Shown here: positions 55,521 to 64,000 of the stretch, one piece after another | Layout: each line of letters begins with the position of its first letter | How positions within the stretch are numbered: position 1 is the stretch's first letter | NCBI GenBank assembly: GCA_902554705.1 | Contig: CACDPP010000008.1 | Coordinates: forward strand, 1 to 64,000 | Direction: 5' to 3' | Source of the DNA: Paracoccaceae bacterium | GTDB lineage: Bacteria; Pseudomonadota; Alphaproteobacteria; Rhodobacterales; Rhodobacteraceae | DNA length: 64,000 nt | Position numbers and translations under genes: made by a program | Notes under the pieces: generated by a model | Databases searched by the model: none | The model's input: only the letters and a program-made list of their open reading frames with translations | Told to the model about the DNA's origin: nothing

Positions 55521-56762
55521 ATGCAAAATGCTGCACCTAAAACTCTAGGGCCGCTTTCTAGACGAGAGGCTAGATTTGCCTGGACGCTTTTGCTTCCAAC
55601 AATTTTGTCAGTGGCACTCGTTATTGTTTTGCCGCTGATGGCGATATTTTGGATTAGTTTTAAACCAATTGCTCTCGAAGATCTGCGCCCGGCAAGTGCT
55701 CTGGTGCGAGAACAACTTAGAGGAAAGCCAAAGCAATCAGGCGACGCTGCTATAATTCGTTACAAAATTCGGAACTCAAGCCAAAAGGATCCTATTTTTG
55801 GAGTAACATTGGCGGATGAAATCCCGTCAAGTCTTGAAGTTATTGCGGTAGACAAACGTTGTTCCTTAAAAGGAAAGAATTTAAATTGCAGTCTTGGCGC
55901 ATTTGAAGGAGGTCAACGTGAAACTCTCGAGATCAGAGTCATAGCAAAACAAGATTATTTCAGTAATAATTTAAAAATCACTGACAGTATTGCTAAGGTA
56001 ACTGGTCGAGGAGAAAATATCCTCACAAATTTTAACTTTACTCTAAAAAACTTTGTACATGTATTTGACTCTGCTGAATTTTGGACAGTCATATACGCTA
56101 CATTGTTTTATACCGTTTTTGGAACAATTGGTGCTTTAGTGGTGGGTTTGTTTACAGCCTTGCTGCTGAATATAGATTTTCGGGGAAAAGGTTTGATCCG
56201 AGGGCTGTACTTATTCCCATATGTCGCGCCAGTGATTGCAGTGGCTTTTGCTTGGGTTATACTTTTTGATCCATTTTCTGGCTCAATTAATGCGTTGTTG
56301 GTGCAAATGGGAGTTGTAGACACCCCAATTAATTTTTTTGGGCAAAAGCCCTATGCACTGATTATGGTTACAGTATTTGAAATCTGGCGCTATTTTCCAC
56401 TTTCCTTCTTATTTATTCTTGCAAGAATGCAGGCCATTGATGTTGAAATGTACGAAGCCGCAGACATGGATGGGGCCAGTCCCTTTCAGATTTTTTGGTA
56501 TCTTAGCCTTCCAACCCTTATGGGGATTTTGAGCATTTTATTTTTGTTGCGTTTTATTTGGACGTTCAACAAATTTGATGACATTTTTCTTCTGACCGGA
56601 GGGTCAGCAGATACTAGGACCCTCACTGTCAACGTTTACGAACAGGCCTTTGCAGTTTCAAATATAGGTGCCGGTGCTGCAGTGGCCGTTGTGATTTTTA
56701 TCTTTCTACTTTTCTTTTCAATTTTTTTCTTTCGTTTTTTCAATCGGGAGGAGGGCCTTTGA
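55521..56762 (+). CDS. Sugar-type ABC transporter permease with DUF11-like insert
   Basis: This MalF/UgpA-type permease is 413 residues, about 110 longer than usual. After the first membrane segment (about residues 20-46) there is an insert whose residues 77-142 read like a DUF11 repeat: a strand-rich Ig-like domain with LADEIPSSLEV, a C114-C123 pair and SLGAFEGGQRETLEI. It would sit in the periplasm. The remaining segments and the EAA motif (YEAADMDGASPFQIFWYLSL, residues 311-330) are normal. It overlaps the second permease gene by 4 bases. Confidence 0.9.
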   Translation: MQNAAPKTLGPLSRREARFAWTLLLPTILSVALVIVLPLMAIFWISFKPIALEDLRPASALVREQLRGKPKQSGDAAIIRYKIRNSSQKDPIFGVTLADEIPSSLEVIAVDKRCSLKGKNLNCSLGAFEGGQRETLEIRVIAKQDYFSNNLKITDSIAKVTGRGENILTNFNFTLKNFVHVFDSAEFWTVIYATLFYTVFGTIGALVVGLFTALLLNIDFRGKGLIRGLYLFPYVAPVIAVAFAWVILFDPFSGSINALLVQMGVVDTPINFFGQKPYALIMVTVFEIWRYFPLSFLFILARMQAIDVEMYEAADMDGASPFQIFWYLSLPTLMGILSILFLLRFIWTFNKFDDIFLLTGGSADTRTLTVNVYEQAFAVSNIGAGAAVAVVIFIFLLFFSIFFFRFFNREEGL

Positions 56763-57973
56763 ATTTGAGTAGAAACAGTTATGTTCTTGCGCTCTGCCTT
56801 GGTGGAATGTGGAGTATAGTAATATCAGTTTTAGTTTCGGTGGCTATGTCATTTTTGACTGGAATGGCGTTTAAACCGAATTTAACCAATTCTGCTGCTT
56901 TAGGGGTGATAGCAGGCTTATTAATTTTGTACTTTAAAAGTAAGTCTACAATTATTCTTTTTACGATATTTGCGTGCTTTTTACTTGAGTTTCCGAATAA
57001 AGAAATAATCTGGATTTCAGAGGATGCAACAAGACTGCAAAAAATACTGACCTACACAATTTTCTCGATGGTTCTAGTGCTCCCTTTAGCAACTATGTTG
57101 AAAGGCTTAGAACCTGGAAAGGTTGATAGGTTTGACTTCGAAACTTCCATTATAAGGTTCCTTACTGGTGTGGGCTTTATAATTTTCACTGTTGCAGTCT
57201 TTATTCCATTTTACGTAATGATAATGACCAGCTTGAAGAGCCAGCAAGAACTACTTTTAAACCCATTGAATTTTGGGATTGATTTTTCAAAAGGTTTGGG
57301 ACTTTTCAGGAGTTATTACGAGTTGTTTACTGATTTCAACTTTGGTACTTATCTTTGGACTAGTCTCTTTGTTTCCGTACTAACTGTTATAATAACTTTG
57401 GCATTTGCAATCCCAGGTGCTTATGCTGTTGCTCGACTTAAATTCAAAGGCCGTTCAGTTTTCAGTCAAACGATTTTACTAATCTATATGGTGCCGATGA
57501 TTGTTCTCGCCTTACCTATCTACATAGGTTTTTCAATGGCAGGTCTGCGCAATACTTTGATAGGTATCGTACTGATCTACCCCGTAACCACAATACCCGT
57601 TGCTCTGTACATGTTACAGGGATATTTCCGGGGTCTACCAGCCGAGATTGAAGAGGCAGGCTTGATGGATGGCCTTTCCCGTTTCTCGGTAATCAGGCGC
57701 ATTACTTTACCATTAGCTTTACCTGCTCTTGCTTCTGTTAGCTTGTATGTTTTTATGATTGCTTGGAATGAGTTTCTACTGGCACTGATGCTCTTGGATG
57801 ATCCTGCTATATTTACTCTTACTAGAGGTGTTGCATCACTAGACTCCTCTGAAGTGCCCAGGCAACATCTTATGGCGGGAGCTGTAATTTCCACTCTGCC
57901 AATTTTAGTCCTGTTCTTGGCATTGGAGCGTTTTATGACCAAAGGCTTGGCTGTGGGGGGTGTGAAAGGATAA
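56759..57973 (+). CDS. Sugar-type ABC transporter permease with N-terminal extension
   Basis: This MalG/UgpE-type permease is 404 residues and starts with TTG after GGAGGAGGG. Its first ~120 residues add about four hydrophobic segments before the standard six-segment permease core, which begins near FIIFTVAVFIPFYVMIMTSL. The EAA motif is EEAGLMDGLSRFSVIRRITL. It overlaps the hydrolase gene by one base. The extension is unusual and may partner the DUF11-like insert of the other permease. Confidence 0.9.
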   Translation: MNLSRNSYVLALCLGGMWSIVISVLVSVAMSFLTGMAFKPNLTNSAALGVIAGLLILYFKSKSTIILFTIFACFLLEFPNKEIIWISEDATRLQKILTYTIFSMVLVLPLATMLKGLEPGKVDRFDFETSIIRFLTGVGFIIFTVAVFIPFYVMIMTSLKSQQELLLNPLNFGIDFSKGLGLFRSYYELFTDFNFGTYLWTSLFVSVLTVIITLAFAIPGAYAVARLKFKGRSVFSQTILLIYMVPMIVLALPIYIGFSMAGLRNTLIGIVLIYPVTTIPVALYMLQGYFRGLPAEIEEAGLMDGLSRFSVIRRITLPLALPALASVSLYVFMIAWNEFLLALMLLDDPAIFTLTRGVASLDSSEVPRQHLMAGAVISTLPILVLFLALERFMTKGLAVGGVKG

Positions 57974-59241
57974 TGAGAAAAGAAAAGATCTTTCTTGACC
58001 AAAAGGCCCAAGAAGTTTTGGAGGGAAACGATAAAGGTGGTTATACGATACCTACGGCTGGCCTTTACCCTTATCAGTGGAACTGGGATAGTGCTTTTGC
58101 TGCTTGGGGCTTTTCGGTTTTTGATACCAAAAGAGCTTGGCGAGAAATTGAAACACTCTTCGCTGGGCAATGGCCTAACGGGATGCTACCTCATATACTT
58201 TTTCGCCAAGATGATCCAGATTATTTCCCGGGACCAAAGGTTTGGGGTACGGAAGGAATTGGACCAATTTCTTCCAGTGGCATAAGCCAGCCACCTGTTG
58301 CAGCGACTTTTATTAGAGCAATCTGGGAAAAAGATCAGCAAATTGGTACGGATCATTTACTATCACTGCTACCGAAAATCAAAGCATGGCATAAGTGGTT
58401 TATGGATTGGCGTTTGTCTCCAAAAGGAGCAGTTGTCGTTACACATCCATGGGAGGCTGGTAGAGACAATAGCGCAGACTGGGATAGTGCTATGGCTATG
58501 ATTATTCCAAAAGGTATAGGGGAATATAAACGACGTGATACCAGTCACGTAGATCCTTCTATGAGGCCCACGAAGGAAGATTATGACCGCTATCTCTGGC
58601 TTGTACAGAGGGGAAATCGATTAGGTTGGGATGAGGCGCGTATGGTTGAGGAACAACCATTTGCAGTTGCAGATCCAACACTAACTTTTATACTGTTGAG
58701 AGCTAATAAAGATTTGGCTTTTATGAATAAATCTCTCGGTTTGCCTGCCGAGGAAATCGATCGTTGGAGCACAACATTAGAAATGGGCTGTGAGTCTCTT
58801 CGCCACCCAGAAACTAAACATTTTAATGCCATTAATCTGAAAAGTGGAGAACACACTGGATACCTTACGAGTGCATCGTTTCTATGTTGGTATGCTGGTA
58901 TAAGTGACGAAAAAATGTTGGATATTTTAAAAAGAACTTTAGTTGATAATCTTTATCCAATTCCAAGCCTCGATAGTAGATCTAATAAATTTGATGGATT
59001 AAGATATTGGCGTGGACCTACTTGGCCCGTTTTGAATGCGCTGATTGGTTTAGGTTTGTCTGATATGGGTTATGAAAAAGAGGCTGAAATATTGCGATCG
59101 AAAACGAGGGACTTAATCAGCCAGAATGGGTTTGCTGAATATTTTCATCCAAAGACAGGTGCACCCGGTGGTGGAGAGGCTTTTTCTTGGACAGCGGCTG
59201 TTTGGCTGGCTTGGGCTTCACCAAGTGTTGGAGAAAAGTGA
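57973..59241 (+). CDS. GH63-like glycoside hydrolase
   Basis: The 422-residue product looks like a cytosolic (alpha/alpha)6-barrel enzyme of GH63, close to mannosylglycerate and glucosylglycerate hydrolases: GLYPYQWNWDSAF at 30-42, HPWEAGRDNSADWD at 158-171, YWRGPTWPVLNALI near 345-358 and GGGEAFSWTAAVWLAW at 399-414. Acidic residues in the second segment (E161, D165, D169) and E402 are catalytic candidates. It has no signal peptide, so it would cleave an imported solute. It lies within the ABC operon, sharing one base with each neighbour. The exact substrate is inferred. Confidence 0.85.
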   Translation: MRKEKIFLDQKAQEVLEGNDKGGYTIPTAGLYPYQWNWDSAFAAWGFSVFDTKRAWREIETLFAGQWPNGMLPHILFRQDDPDYFPGPKVWGTEGIGPISSSGISQPPVAATFIRAIWEKDQQIGTDHLLSLLPKIKAWHKWFMDWRLSPKGAVVVTHPWEAGRDNSADWDSAMAMIIPKGIGEYKRRDTSHVDPSMRPTKEDYDRYLWLVQRGNRLGWDEARMVEEQPFAVADPTLTFILLRANKDLAFMNKSLGLPAEEIDRWSTTLEMGCESLRHPETKHFNAINLKSGEHTGYLTSASFLCWYAGISDEKMLDILKRTLVDNLYPIPSLDSRSNKFDGLRYWRGPTWPVLNALIGLGLSDMGYEKEAEILRSKTRDLISQNGFAEYFHPKTGAPGGGEAFSWTAAVWLAWASPSVGEK

Positions 59242-60284
59242 TGGGTTCCATAAAACTCAACTCCATCGAAAAGTGGTTTGATGAATTACAGGTTATTAAG
59301 GGAATTGATCTAGAAATAATGGACGGTGAGTTCATTATTTTAGTCGGACCTTCGGGTTGTGGTAAGTCCACACTTCTGAGAATGATTGGTGGTTTGGAAG
59401 AAACCTCTCGTGGCTCTATTATTCTAGATGGTAATGATGTAACCGACCAACCCCCATCAAAACGTGGATTGTCTATGGTCTTTCAGTCATACGCCCTTTA
59501 TCCACACATGACTGTTCGTGAGAACATGGGTTTCAGTCTAAAGGTCGCGGGAACTCAAAAGGAAGTGATAGATGATAAAGTTGGCCAAGCTGCACAAATA
59601 TTGAAACTTGAAGATTTTCTTGATCGTCGACCCAAGGATCTTTCTGGTGGGCAAAGGCAACGCGTTGCTATTGGTCGGTCTATTGTTAGAGCGCCCACTG
59701 CTTTTCTTTTTGATGAACCACTTTCAAATCTTGATGCCTCTCTTCGAGTGGAAATGCGTTTGGAGTTAGCAAGGCTACATCAGACTTTGAAGACCACTAT
59801 GGTTTATGTAACTCATGACCAAGTCGAGGCTATGACTCTTGCAGACAGAATAGTAGTACTAGAATCTGGAAAAATAGCGCAGATTGGGACACCAAAACAA
59901 TTATACGAGCAACCGGCTAATCTATTCGTAGCGCAATTTGTTGGCTCCCCGAAAATGAACATTATTTCCAGACAAGTAGCAGAAAGTGTCATAAAAAACG
60001 ACAAGTTTTTGGAGGTTTTAATCAAAAACAAGCAGGCTGCAAATATTGGAGTTAGGCCTGAACACTTTACTCTTCAGCGTGCTCAAAAAAAAGGCTTTTT
60101 GGGAAGTGTATCAGTTATCGAATATTTAGGTGCTGATTGTTTTATTTTTGTCAATTGTGGAGATCTAGGAACAATAAATGTTCGTGTGGAAGGTTCAGAG
60201 CAATATATGATTGATGAAAAAGTGTCAGTTAACCCAATACTTGAACATGTGCATTTTTTTGATCAGCAGGGTCATCGTCTATAA
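59241..60284 (+). CDS. Sugar-type ABC transporter ATPase (MalK/UgpC type)
   Basis: I chose the ATG at 59241, overlapping the hydrolase stop (TGATG); the product has 347 residues. Walker A GPSGCGKST, signature LSGGQRQR and Walker B FLFDEP are present, followed by a C-terminal OB-fold regulatory domain from about residue 240, as in MalK/UgpC. It closes the operon. The in-frame start at 59187 lies inside the hydrolase gene. Confidence 0.95.
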   Translation: MGSIKLNSIEKWFDELQVIKGIDLEIMDGEFIILVGPSGCGKSTLLRMIGGLEETSRGSIILDGNDVTDQPPSKRGLSMVFQSYALYPHMTVRENMGFSLKVAGTQKEVIDDKVGQAAQILKLEDFLDRRPKDLSGGQRQRVAIGRSIVRAPTAFLFDEPLSNLDASLRVEMRLELARLHQTLKTTMVYVTHDQVEAMTLADRIVVLESGKIAQIGTPKQLYEQPANLFVAQFVGSPKMNIISRQVAESVIKNDKFLEVLIKNKQAANIGVRPEHFTLQRAQKKGFLGSVSVIEYLGADCFIFVNCGDLGTINVRVEGSEQYMIDEKVSVNPILEHVHFFDQQGHRL

Positions 60285-60396
60285 TGTTCAGTTCCACTTT
60301 CGTTGTTTTGGCTTCCCGAAGATAAATTTATTTTATAACTGGAATTTGACATTTAAAAAATAATATTTGAGTAGGTGGCATTGCGGGAGATGTAGA

Positions 60397-60990
60397 ATGG
60401 ATTGGGACGAGCGGTATTCAATCGATGACTATTTGTTTGGTCAAAAGCCAGCTCAAGCGCTGTTGCGAAATGAGGAATACTTAGTTCCGCGCGGTGAAAC
60501 GTTATTAATTGCAGATGGCGAGGGACGAAATTCAGTTTACCTTGCGAAAAAAGGGTTCAAAGTTACATCTTCGGATAGCTCGATAGTTGCTCAGCAAAAG
60601 GCTAAAGCATTGGCAGATAGTCACAATTTAAAAGTACATTTCAAGTTGGAAAACTTTTTTGATATTGATTGGTCAAAAAAACAGTATGACAATATTATCG
60701 GCATATGTTTTCAATTTATCCCACCTGACTTAATTGAAGAAGCATTTATGGGATTCCGCTCAGCGACGAAAAAAGGTGGGACGATATTGATCCATGGATA
60801 TACTCCGGAGCAAATACATTATGGAACTGGTGGGCCAAAGGACGTATCTTTAATGTATACAGAAGCAACTTTTACTCGTTCGTTTGCTAATTCAGAAATT
60901 CATTTACTAGAAAAATATGAGGCTACAATATCAGAAGGTCCTGGTCACAATGGAAAGTCGGCGATGATCGATTTCGTTGCAAAGTTATAA
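60397..60990 (+). CDS. Class I SAM-dependent methyltransferase
   Basis: From the ATG at 60397 (GGGAGATG upstream) the product has 197 residues beginning MDWDERYSIDDYLFG, a start typical of TehB/TPMT-like methyltransferases. Motif I reads LLIADGEGR at 36-44, an aspartate/glycine variant. It is cytosolic and stands alone, 112 bases after the ABC operon. Substrate unknown; tellurite or thiol methylation are possibilities only. Confidence 0.85.
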   Translation: MDWDERYSIDDYLFGQKPAQALLRNEEYLVPRGETLLIADGEGRNSVYLAKKGFKVTSSDSSIVAQQKAKALADSHNLKVHFKLENFFDIDWSKKQYDNIIGICFQFIPPDLIEEAFMGFRSATKKGGTILIHGYTPEQIHYGTGGPKDVSLMYTEATFTRSFANSEIHLLEKYEATISEGPGHNGKSAMIDFVAKL

Positions 60991-61061
60991 GCTAAATGAT
61001 GGTTCATTGGCTCATTTTTATGAAGTTACTTATTAGCCTCGAAAAATAATAGGGTTTCGTT

Positions 61062-61412
61062 TTGTCTTGGATTATAACTAAATACCTTACCACAGTACTG
61101 GTCGTTGTGATAATATCAGAAGTAGCAAAAAGAAATGATAAGCTTGGCGGATTAATTGGTGCATTGCCTTTAATTACCATAATGGCACTGGTTTGGCTGT
61201 ATTTTGAACGGCAAAGTGATGAAAAAATAGCTAATCACGCCTGGTACACATTTTGGTATGTTATTCCCACACTCCCGATGTTTTTAGCTTTTCCCTTTAT
61301 TTACAAATTCACTGGGTTTTGGCCGTCATTGTTGATTTGTATTGCAATCACTGGGCTAAGTTTTGTTTTGCTGGCTTTCATTGTAAAACCTTTCGGGATC
61401 AATCTTCTGTAA
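61062..61412 (+). CDS. Small DUF3147-like membrane protein
   Basis: The 116-residue product starts with TTG and has four hydrophobic segments, with the pattern VVIISEVAKRNDKLGGLIGALPLI that matches the DUF3147 family of uncharacterised inner-membrane proteins. A weak AGGGTT lies upstream. The next gene converges on it only 4 bases away. Function unknown. Confidence 0.8.
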   Translation: MSWIITKYLTTVLVVVIISEVAKRNDKLGGLIGALPLITIMALVWLYFERQSDEKIANHAWYTFWYVIPTLPMFLAFPFIYKFTGFWPSLLICIAITGLSFVLLAFIVKPFGINLL

Positions 61413-61416
61413 AATT

Positions 61417-62202
61417 TTAAGCCTCTGTTAAAATTTTATGGATAATGGGGTTTACAGTGTTTGGATGGGTCAAGGGTGCCATATGTGTTCCTTCACCGTA
61501 TGAGTGAAATATCCAATTCGGCATTGTTTTTTCGAAAATAGTTACGATTTTTCTAATGGAGTTTACCGTTTTCTCACTAAATAAAATATGAGTATTTAGT
61601 GGGAGAACGTCTCTCCATTCTTCAAGTGTAGTTCTTTCATTTATAACGCAATCAAATTCATGAAAATTAGGTTTTAAGGCTTCTGCGAATTTTTCTCTTC
61701 GTATTTGATCCATTTTTTTCCAAGTCCCAGATCCATTCCAATAATCAGCAAACTGTTCTGCAGCTTGTACCCATGTTTCCTTAGCCGCATTAGTTTTTAT
61801 AATGTCTCGCAGGGTTAGTGCTTCTTGGTAGCTGTCACGATCTGAGTGATGTTCCAACAAATAAAAAGGGTTTGGTTCAATCAGCACAAGTTTTTTTATC
61901 TTTTCAGGATATTTTTTTGCAGCCATCATGGCCACGCTTCCTCCAAAGGAATGCCCGACTATCGATACACTTTCGTTTTGCTCGAAAAAACTTCTAAATA
62001 AATCCACTTGGTCACTCAAAGTTTGAGCTCGTTCTTTATTCCATTTAATAGTAGATCCGTATCCAAATAGATTTGGTGCCACAATGCGATAGTGTGGAGA
62101 TAAATACTCTATTAATTTACGCCATTGCTTATTTCCTGCTACGGTCGAGTGGATAAGTAAAACGGCACTACCTTGACCTTGTTCAATAAAGTCTAATTTC
62201 AT
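61417..62202 (-). CDS. Alpha/beta hydrolase
   Basis: From the ATG at 62202 (AAGGAA site; 261 residues) the product shows the alpha/beta hydrolase fold: oxyanion region LLIHSTVAGNKQW, nucleophile elbow GHSFGG at 83-88 with S85, and a catalytic histidine candidate in GEGTHMAPLTHP. The in-frame start at 62223 is less likely. No signal peptide. Substrate unknown. It is divergent from the metallophosphoesterase gene, with a 161-base AT-rich space between. Confidence 0.87.
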   Translation of the reverse strand: MKLDFIEQGQGSAVLLIHSTVAGNKQWRKLIEYLSPHYRIVAPNLFGYGSTIKWNKERAQTLSDQVDLFRSFFEQNESVSIVGHSFGGSVAMMAAKKYPEKIKKLVLIEPNPFYLLEHHSDRDSYQEALTLRDIIKTNAAKETWVQAAEQFADYWNGSGTWKKMDQIRREKFAEALKPNFHEFDCVINERTTLEEWRDVLPLNTHILFSEKTVNSIRKIVTIFEKTMPNWIFHSYGEGTHMAPLTHPNTVNPIIHKILTEA

Positions 62203-62363
62203 TTGGTTCTGTTCCTTACACAAGTATAGTAAACAAATTTGTCGAGACTAAATATTCAGTCTTAGCATGCGATTTCCGCTGGATGATTGACTGCCATTAA
62301 CAAAAGTCAATAAGGTTTGATTATTACTTTACGTATATTGGGGTTTGAAAAGTTTTAAAAAGC

Positions 62364-63158
62364 ATGAAGTTTGTACAAGTTTCTGACATACATCTTGGAG
62401 CTCCCAAGGCATTGATTAACGGGTGTTTCCCAACTGAACGCCTGTACGCTTGTTTTAAAGATATTACTTCTTGGCACAGTGATGCTGAGTTTTGTGTTAT
62501 AACAGGAGATTTGACCGAATTTGCTGAACCTGCTGCTTACAGACATCTCAAGGAAATACTACGTGAGTTTCCGTTACCTTGCTACTTAATGCTAGGAAAC
62601 CATGACGACAGAAAAGTTTTTCAAAGCATATTTGTTGATTATTGGCAGGACGAAAATGGTTTTGTGCAATATAGCCGCAGAACCGCAAATGGTATTTTTC
62701 TGTTTTTAGATACCAAAAAGGAGGGGTTGGAGGCGCATGAAGGTCAAATGTGTAGCCTTCGATTAAAGTGGTTACAGGAAGAATTAATAAGTGCTGGCAA
62801 TCAACCAGTTTATATTTTTATGCACCATCCTCCTTTCGATATAGGATTGCCTTATGTAGATAAGATTAAGCTTTTTGAGTTTGAGGATTTTGGAGAAACG
62901 CTCAAGCATGGTCACAATATTAAACATATTTTCTTTGGCCATGTACATCGAATGACGTCAGTAATCTGGAAGGGAATACCTTTTACGAGTTTGCCAAGTT
63001 TGAACCATCAGATTCCATTAGTTTCAGACAGCGTGAATAGTGAGTTTTGTGATGAACCGCCAGCTTATGGCGTAGTAACTATAAATAGGGAACAACTGAC
63101 TATTCATTTTAATACTTTCATGCAGCGCAATGAATTACATCAGACTGATATTTTATAG
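62364..63158 (+). CDS. Metallophosphoesterase (CpdA/GpdQ-like)
   Basis: The 264-residue product has all calcineurin-like dimetal motifs: DIHLG (D8, H10), GDLTE, GNHDD, HHPP and GHVH. The overall pattern, including the HHPPFDIGLPYVDKIKLFE stretch, is close to CpdA (cAMP phosphodiesterase) and GpdQ (glycerophosphodiesterase). Because a glycerophosphodiester phosphodiesterase gene faces it downstream, a role in phosphodiester recycling is plausible. No signal peptide. Confidence 0.88.
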   Translation: MKFVQVSDIHLGAPKALINGCFPTERLYACFKDITSWHSDAEFCVITGDLTEFAEPAAYRHLKEILREFPLPCYLMLGNHDDRKVFQSIFVDYWQDENGFVQYSRRTANGIFLFLDTKKEGLEAHEGQMCSLRLKWLQEELISAGNQPVYIFMHHPPFDIGLPYVDKIKLFEFEDFGETLKHGHNIKHIFFGHVHRMTSVIWKGIPFTSLPSLNHQIPLVSDSVNSEFCDEPPAYGVVTINREQLTIHFNTFMQRNELHQTDIL

Positions 63159-63202
63159 CTCTCTATAGTGCATTTTTGTTTAGAATTTATTTTAGAAAGT
63201 TG

Positions 63203-64000
63203 TTATCCGCTTATGCCTCGACTTCTAAAAACACCTTGTACCCGATCAGGATAATCGGTGACAATCCCGTCTACCCCAATGTCAATCATATTTTCTATGT
63301 CTTCAATTTCGTTAACAGTCCAAGTGCATACAAGCAGACCTAAGGCGTGAGCTTCCTTCAAAAGTTCAGAAGTTAAGTCTTTAAAATAAGGACACCACAT
63401 CTGTCCGTTTTGATCGGCAATGGCTTTCGGTATAGAACTTTTAAAAGAACAAAAATCTGGTGTAACTTCTTCAGAAGTATTATCGAAAGTGTCTTCTGAG
63501 TTTTCTGGTAACTCAGATAAAAAAGAACGCGGAATTTCTGGCGCCACTTTATAGCACTCTTTCAGTAAATCCCAATCAAAACTATGTAAAACTGTTCGAT
63601 TGCCAAGTTTTTTTTCACGAACTTCATGTACTATTTGTTTCACAATATTTGCTTTATTGAGCGACGGTTCAGATTTTATTTCAAGTAATAGATATAGTTT
63701 TTGGTTTTTGGCTAAGCAAGCTAGGTTTAAAAGTTCTGATAGAGTTGGTATCCGAACTCCAGATAAGAATTTTTGCTCGGGGTAGCATTCTCGATAAGAT
63801 GAGTGCTCATCTAAACCACCCACATCGTACTGCTTCAACTCGGACAAAGTAAGTTCGCTAATATTAGGCCCCCTTTTTTTGAGCCAATTTCCTTTATTAT
63901 CTCTTGTTGAGGCTCCTGAAAGATAATTGTCATGAGTAATTACTGGAATATTGTCTTTTGAGACTAGCACATCAAATTCTAATGCCGTCACGCCCATATC
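63203..64000 (-). CDS. Glycerophosphodiester phosphodiesterase, 5' end outside window
   Basis: The open frame runs to the window edge, so the N-terminal HRG motif is missing. What remains shows the GDPD TIM-barrel: LEFDVLVSKDNIPVITHD (metal E and D, catalytic H), LLEIKSEP (metal E/K pair) and the C-terminal VCTWTVNE and GVDGIVTDYPDRV. The enzyme releases glycerol-3-phosphate from glycerophosphodiesters. About 266 residues are visible of a usual 270-330. It converges with the metallophosphoesterase gene, 44 bases apart. Confidence 0.9.
   Translation of the reverse strand, partial: DMGVTALEFDVLVSKDNIPVITHDNYLSGASTRDNKGNWLKKRGPNISELTLSELKQYDVGGLDEHSSYRECYPEQKFLSGVRIPTLSELLNLACLAKNQKLYLLLEIKSEPSLNKANIVKQIVHEVREKKLGNRTVLHSFDWDLLKECYKVAPEIPRSFLSELPENSEDTFDNTSEEVTPDFCSFKSSIPKAIADQNGQMWCPYFKDLTSELLKEAHALGLLVCTWTVNEIEDIENMIDIGVDGIVTDYPDRVQGVFRSRGISG

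Noticed and set aside
1-64000. CRISPR arrays, insertion sequences and prophage genes
   Set aside because: No regular repeat-spacer pattern, no transposase or integrase reading frame and no phage structural genes were seen.

Overview
This window is chromosomal DNA from an AT-rich alphaproteobacterium. The gene order, the protein sequences and the presence of aapJQMP, Atp12 and the rpmH-rnpA-yidD-yidC-engB-argB block point to the order Rhodobacterales, probably one of the low-GC marine roseobacter-type lineages. This assignment rests on family resemblance; no 16S rRNA gene is present. Every gap between genes is shorter than about 260 bases.

Bases 1-18424 hold the translation super-cluster: the 3' part of fusA, tuf, then the S10, spc and alpha operons (rpsJ to rplQ, with secY and adk). 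The block is broken once. A strong terminator follows rplP, and a minus-strand gene for a putative 2-oxoglutarate/Fe(II) oxygenase sits between rplP and rpmC, where a good new promoter restarts the operon. uL16, the product of rplP, is hydroxylated by an oxygenase in E. coli, so this neighbour is the most suggestive gene of the conserved part. Several intercistronic spaces hold strong hairpins that may tune expression within the operons.

Bases 18550-38280 are ordinary chromosomal genes: a DegP-type protease, rarA, crcB, an RluC-type pseudouridine synthase and atp12; the aapJQMP amino-acid ABC transporter; a minus-strand group (SixA-type phosphatase, Fe-S protein, sterol-desaturase family protein); the minus-strand rpmH-rnpA-yidD-ttcA-yidC-MOSC-engB-argB block; then a TVP38-family membrane protein paired with a mercuric-reductase-like flavoprotein. 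A tRNA-Arg(ACG) gene lies at 38392-38468.

Bases about 38500-52810 are visibly richer in G and C than both sides and start right after the tRNA gene, so they look like an acquired catabolic island, although no integrase or repeated tRNA end was found. The island carries TRAP permease genes without a binding protein and a tight seven-gene operon: CaiB-type CoA-transferase, SMP-30 lactonase, DapA-family lyase/deaminase, three-subunit FAD/2Fe-2S amino- or imino-acid dehydrogenase, SDR. It also carries a class III aminotransferase with a frameshift at a run of eight G, an IclR regulator, a two-subunit intradiol dioxygenase and a sulfatase. One identical 16-bp near-palindrome lies in both divergent promoter regions, suggesting that a single IclR protein controls the pathway. 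The substrate is not known; the combination does not match a pathway I recognise.

Bases 52849-64000 return to low GC. A LacI-family regulator faces a sugar-type ABC transporter operon (binding protein, two permeases, GH63-like hydrolase, ATPase), with a clear palindromic operator between them. One permease has a DUF11-like domain in a periplasmic loop. The hydrolase suggests uptake and cleavage of a glucosylglycerate- or mannosylglycerate-like solute. The window ends with a methyltransferase, a small DUF3147-like membrane protein, an alpha/beta hydrolase, a metallophosphoesterase and a truncated glycerophosphodiester phosphodiesterase.
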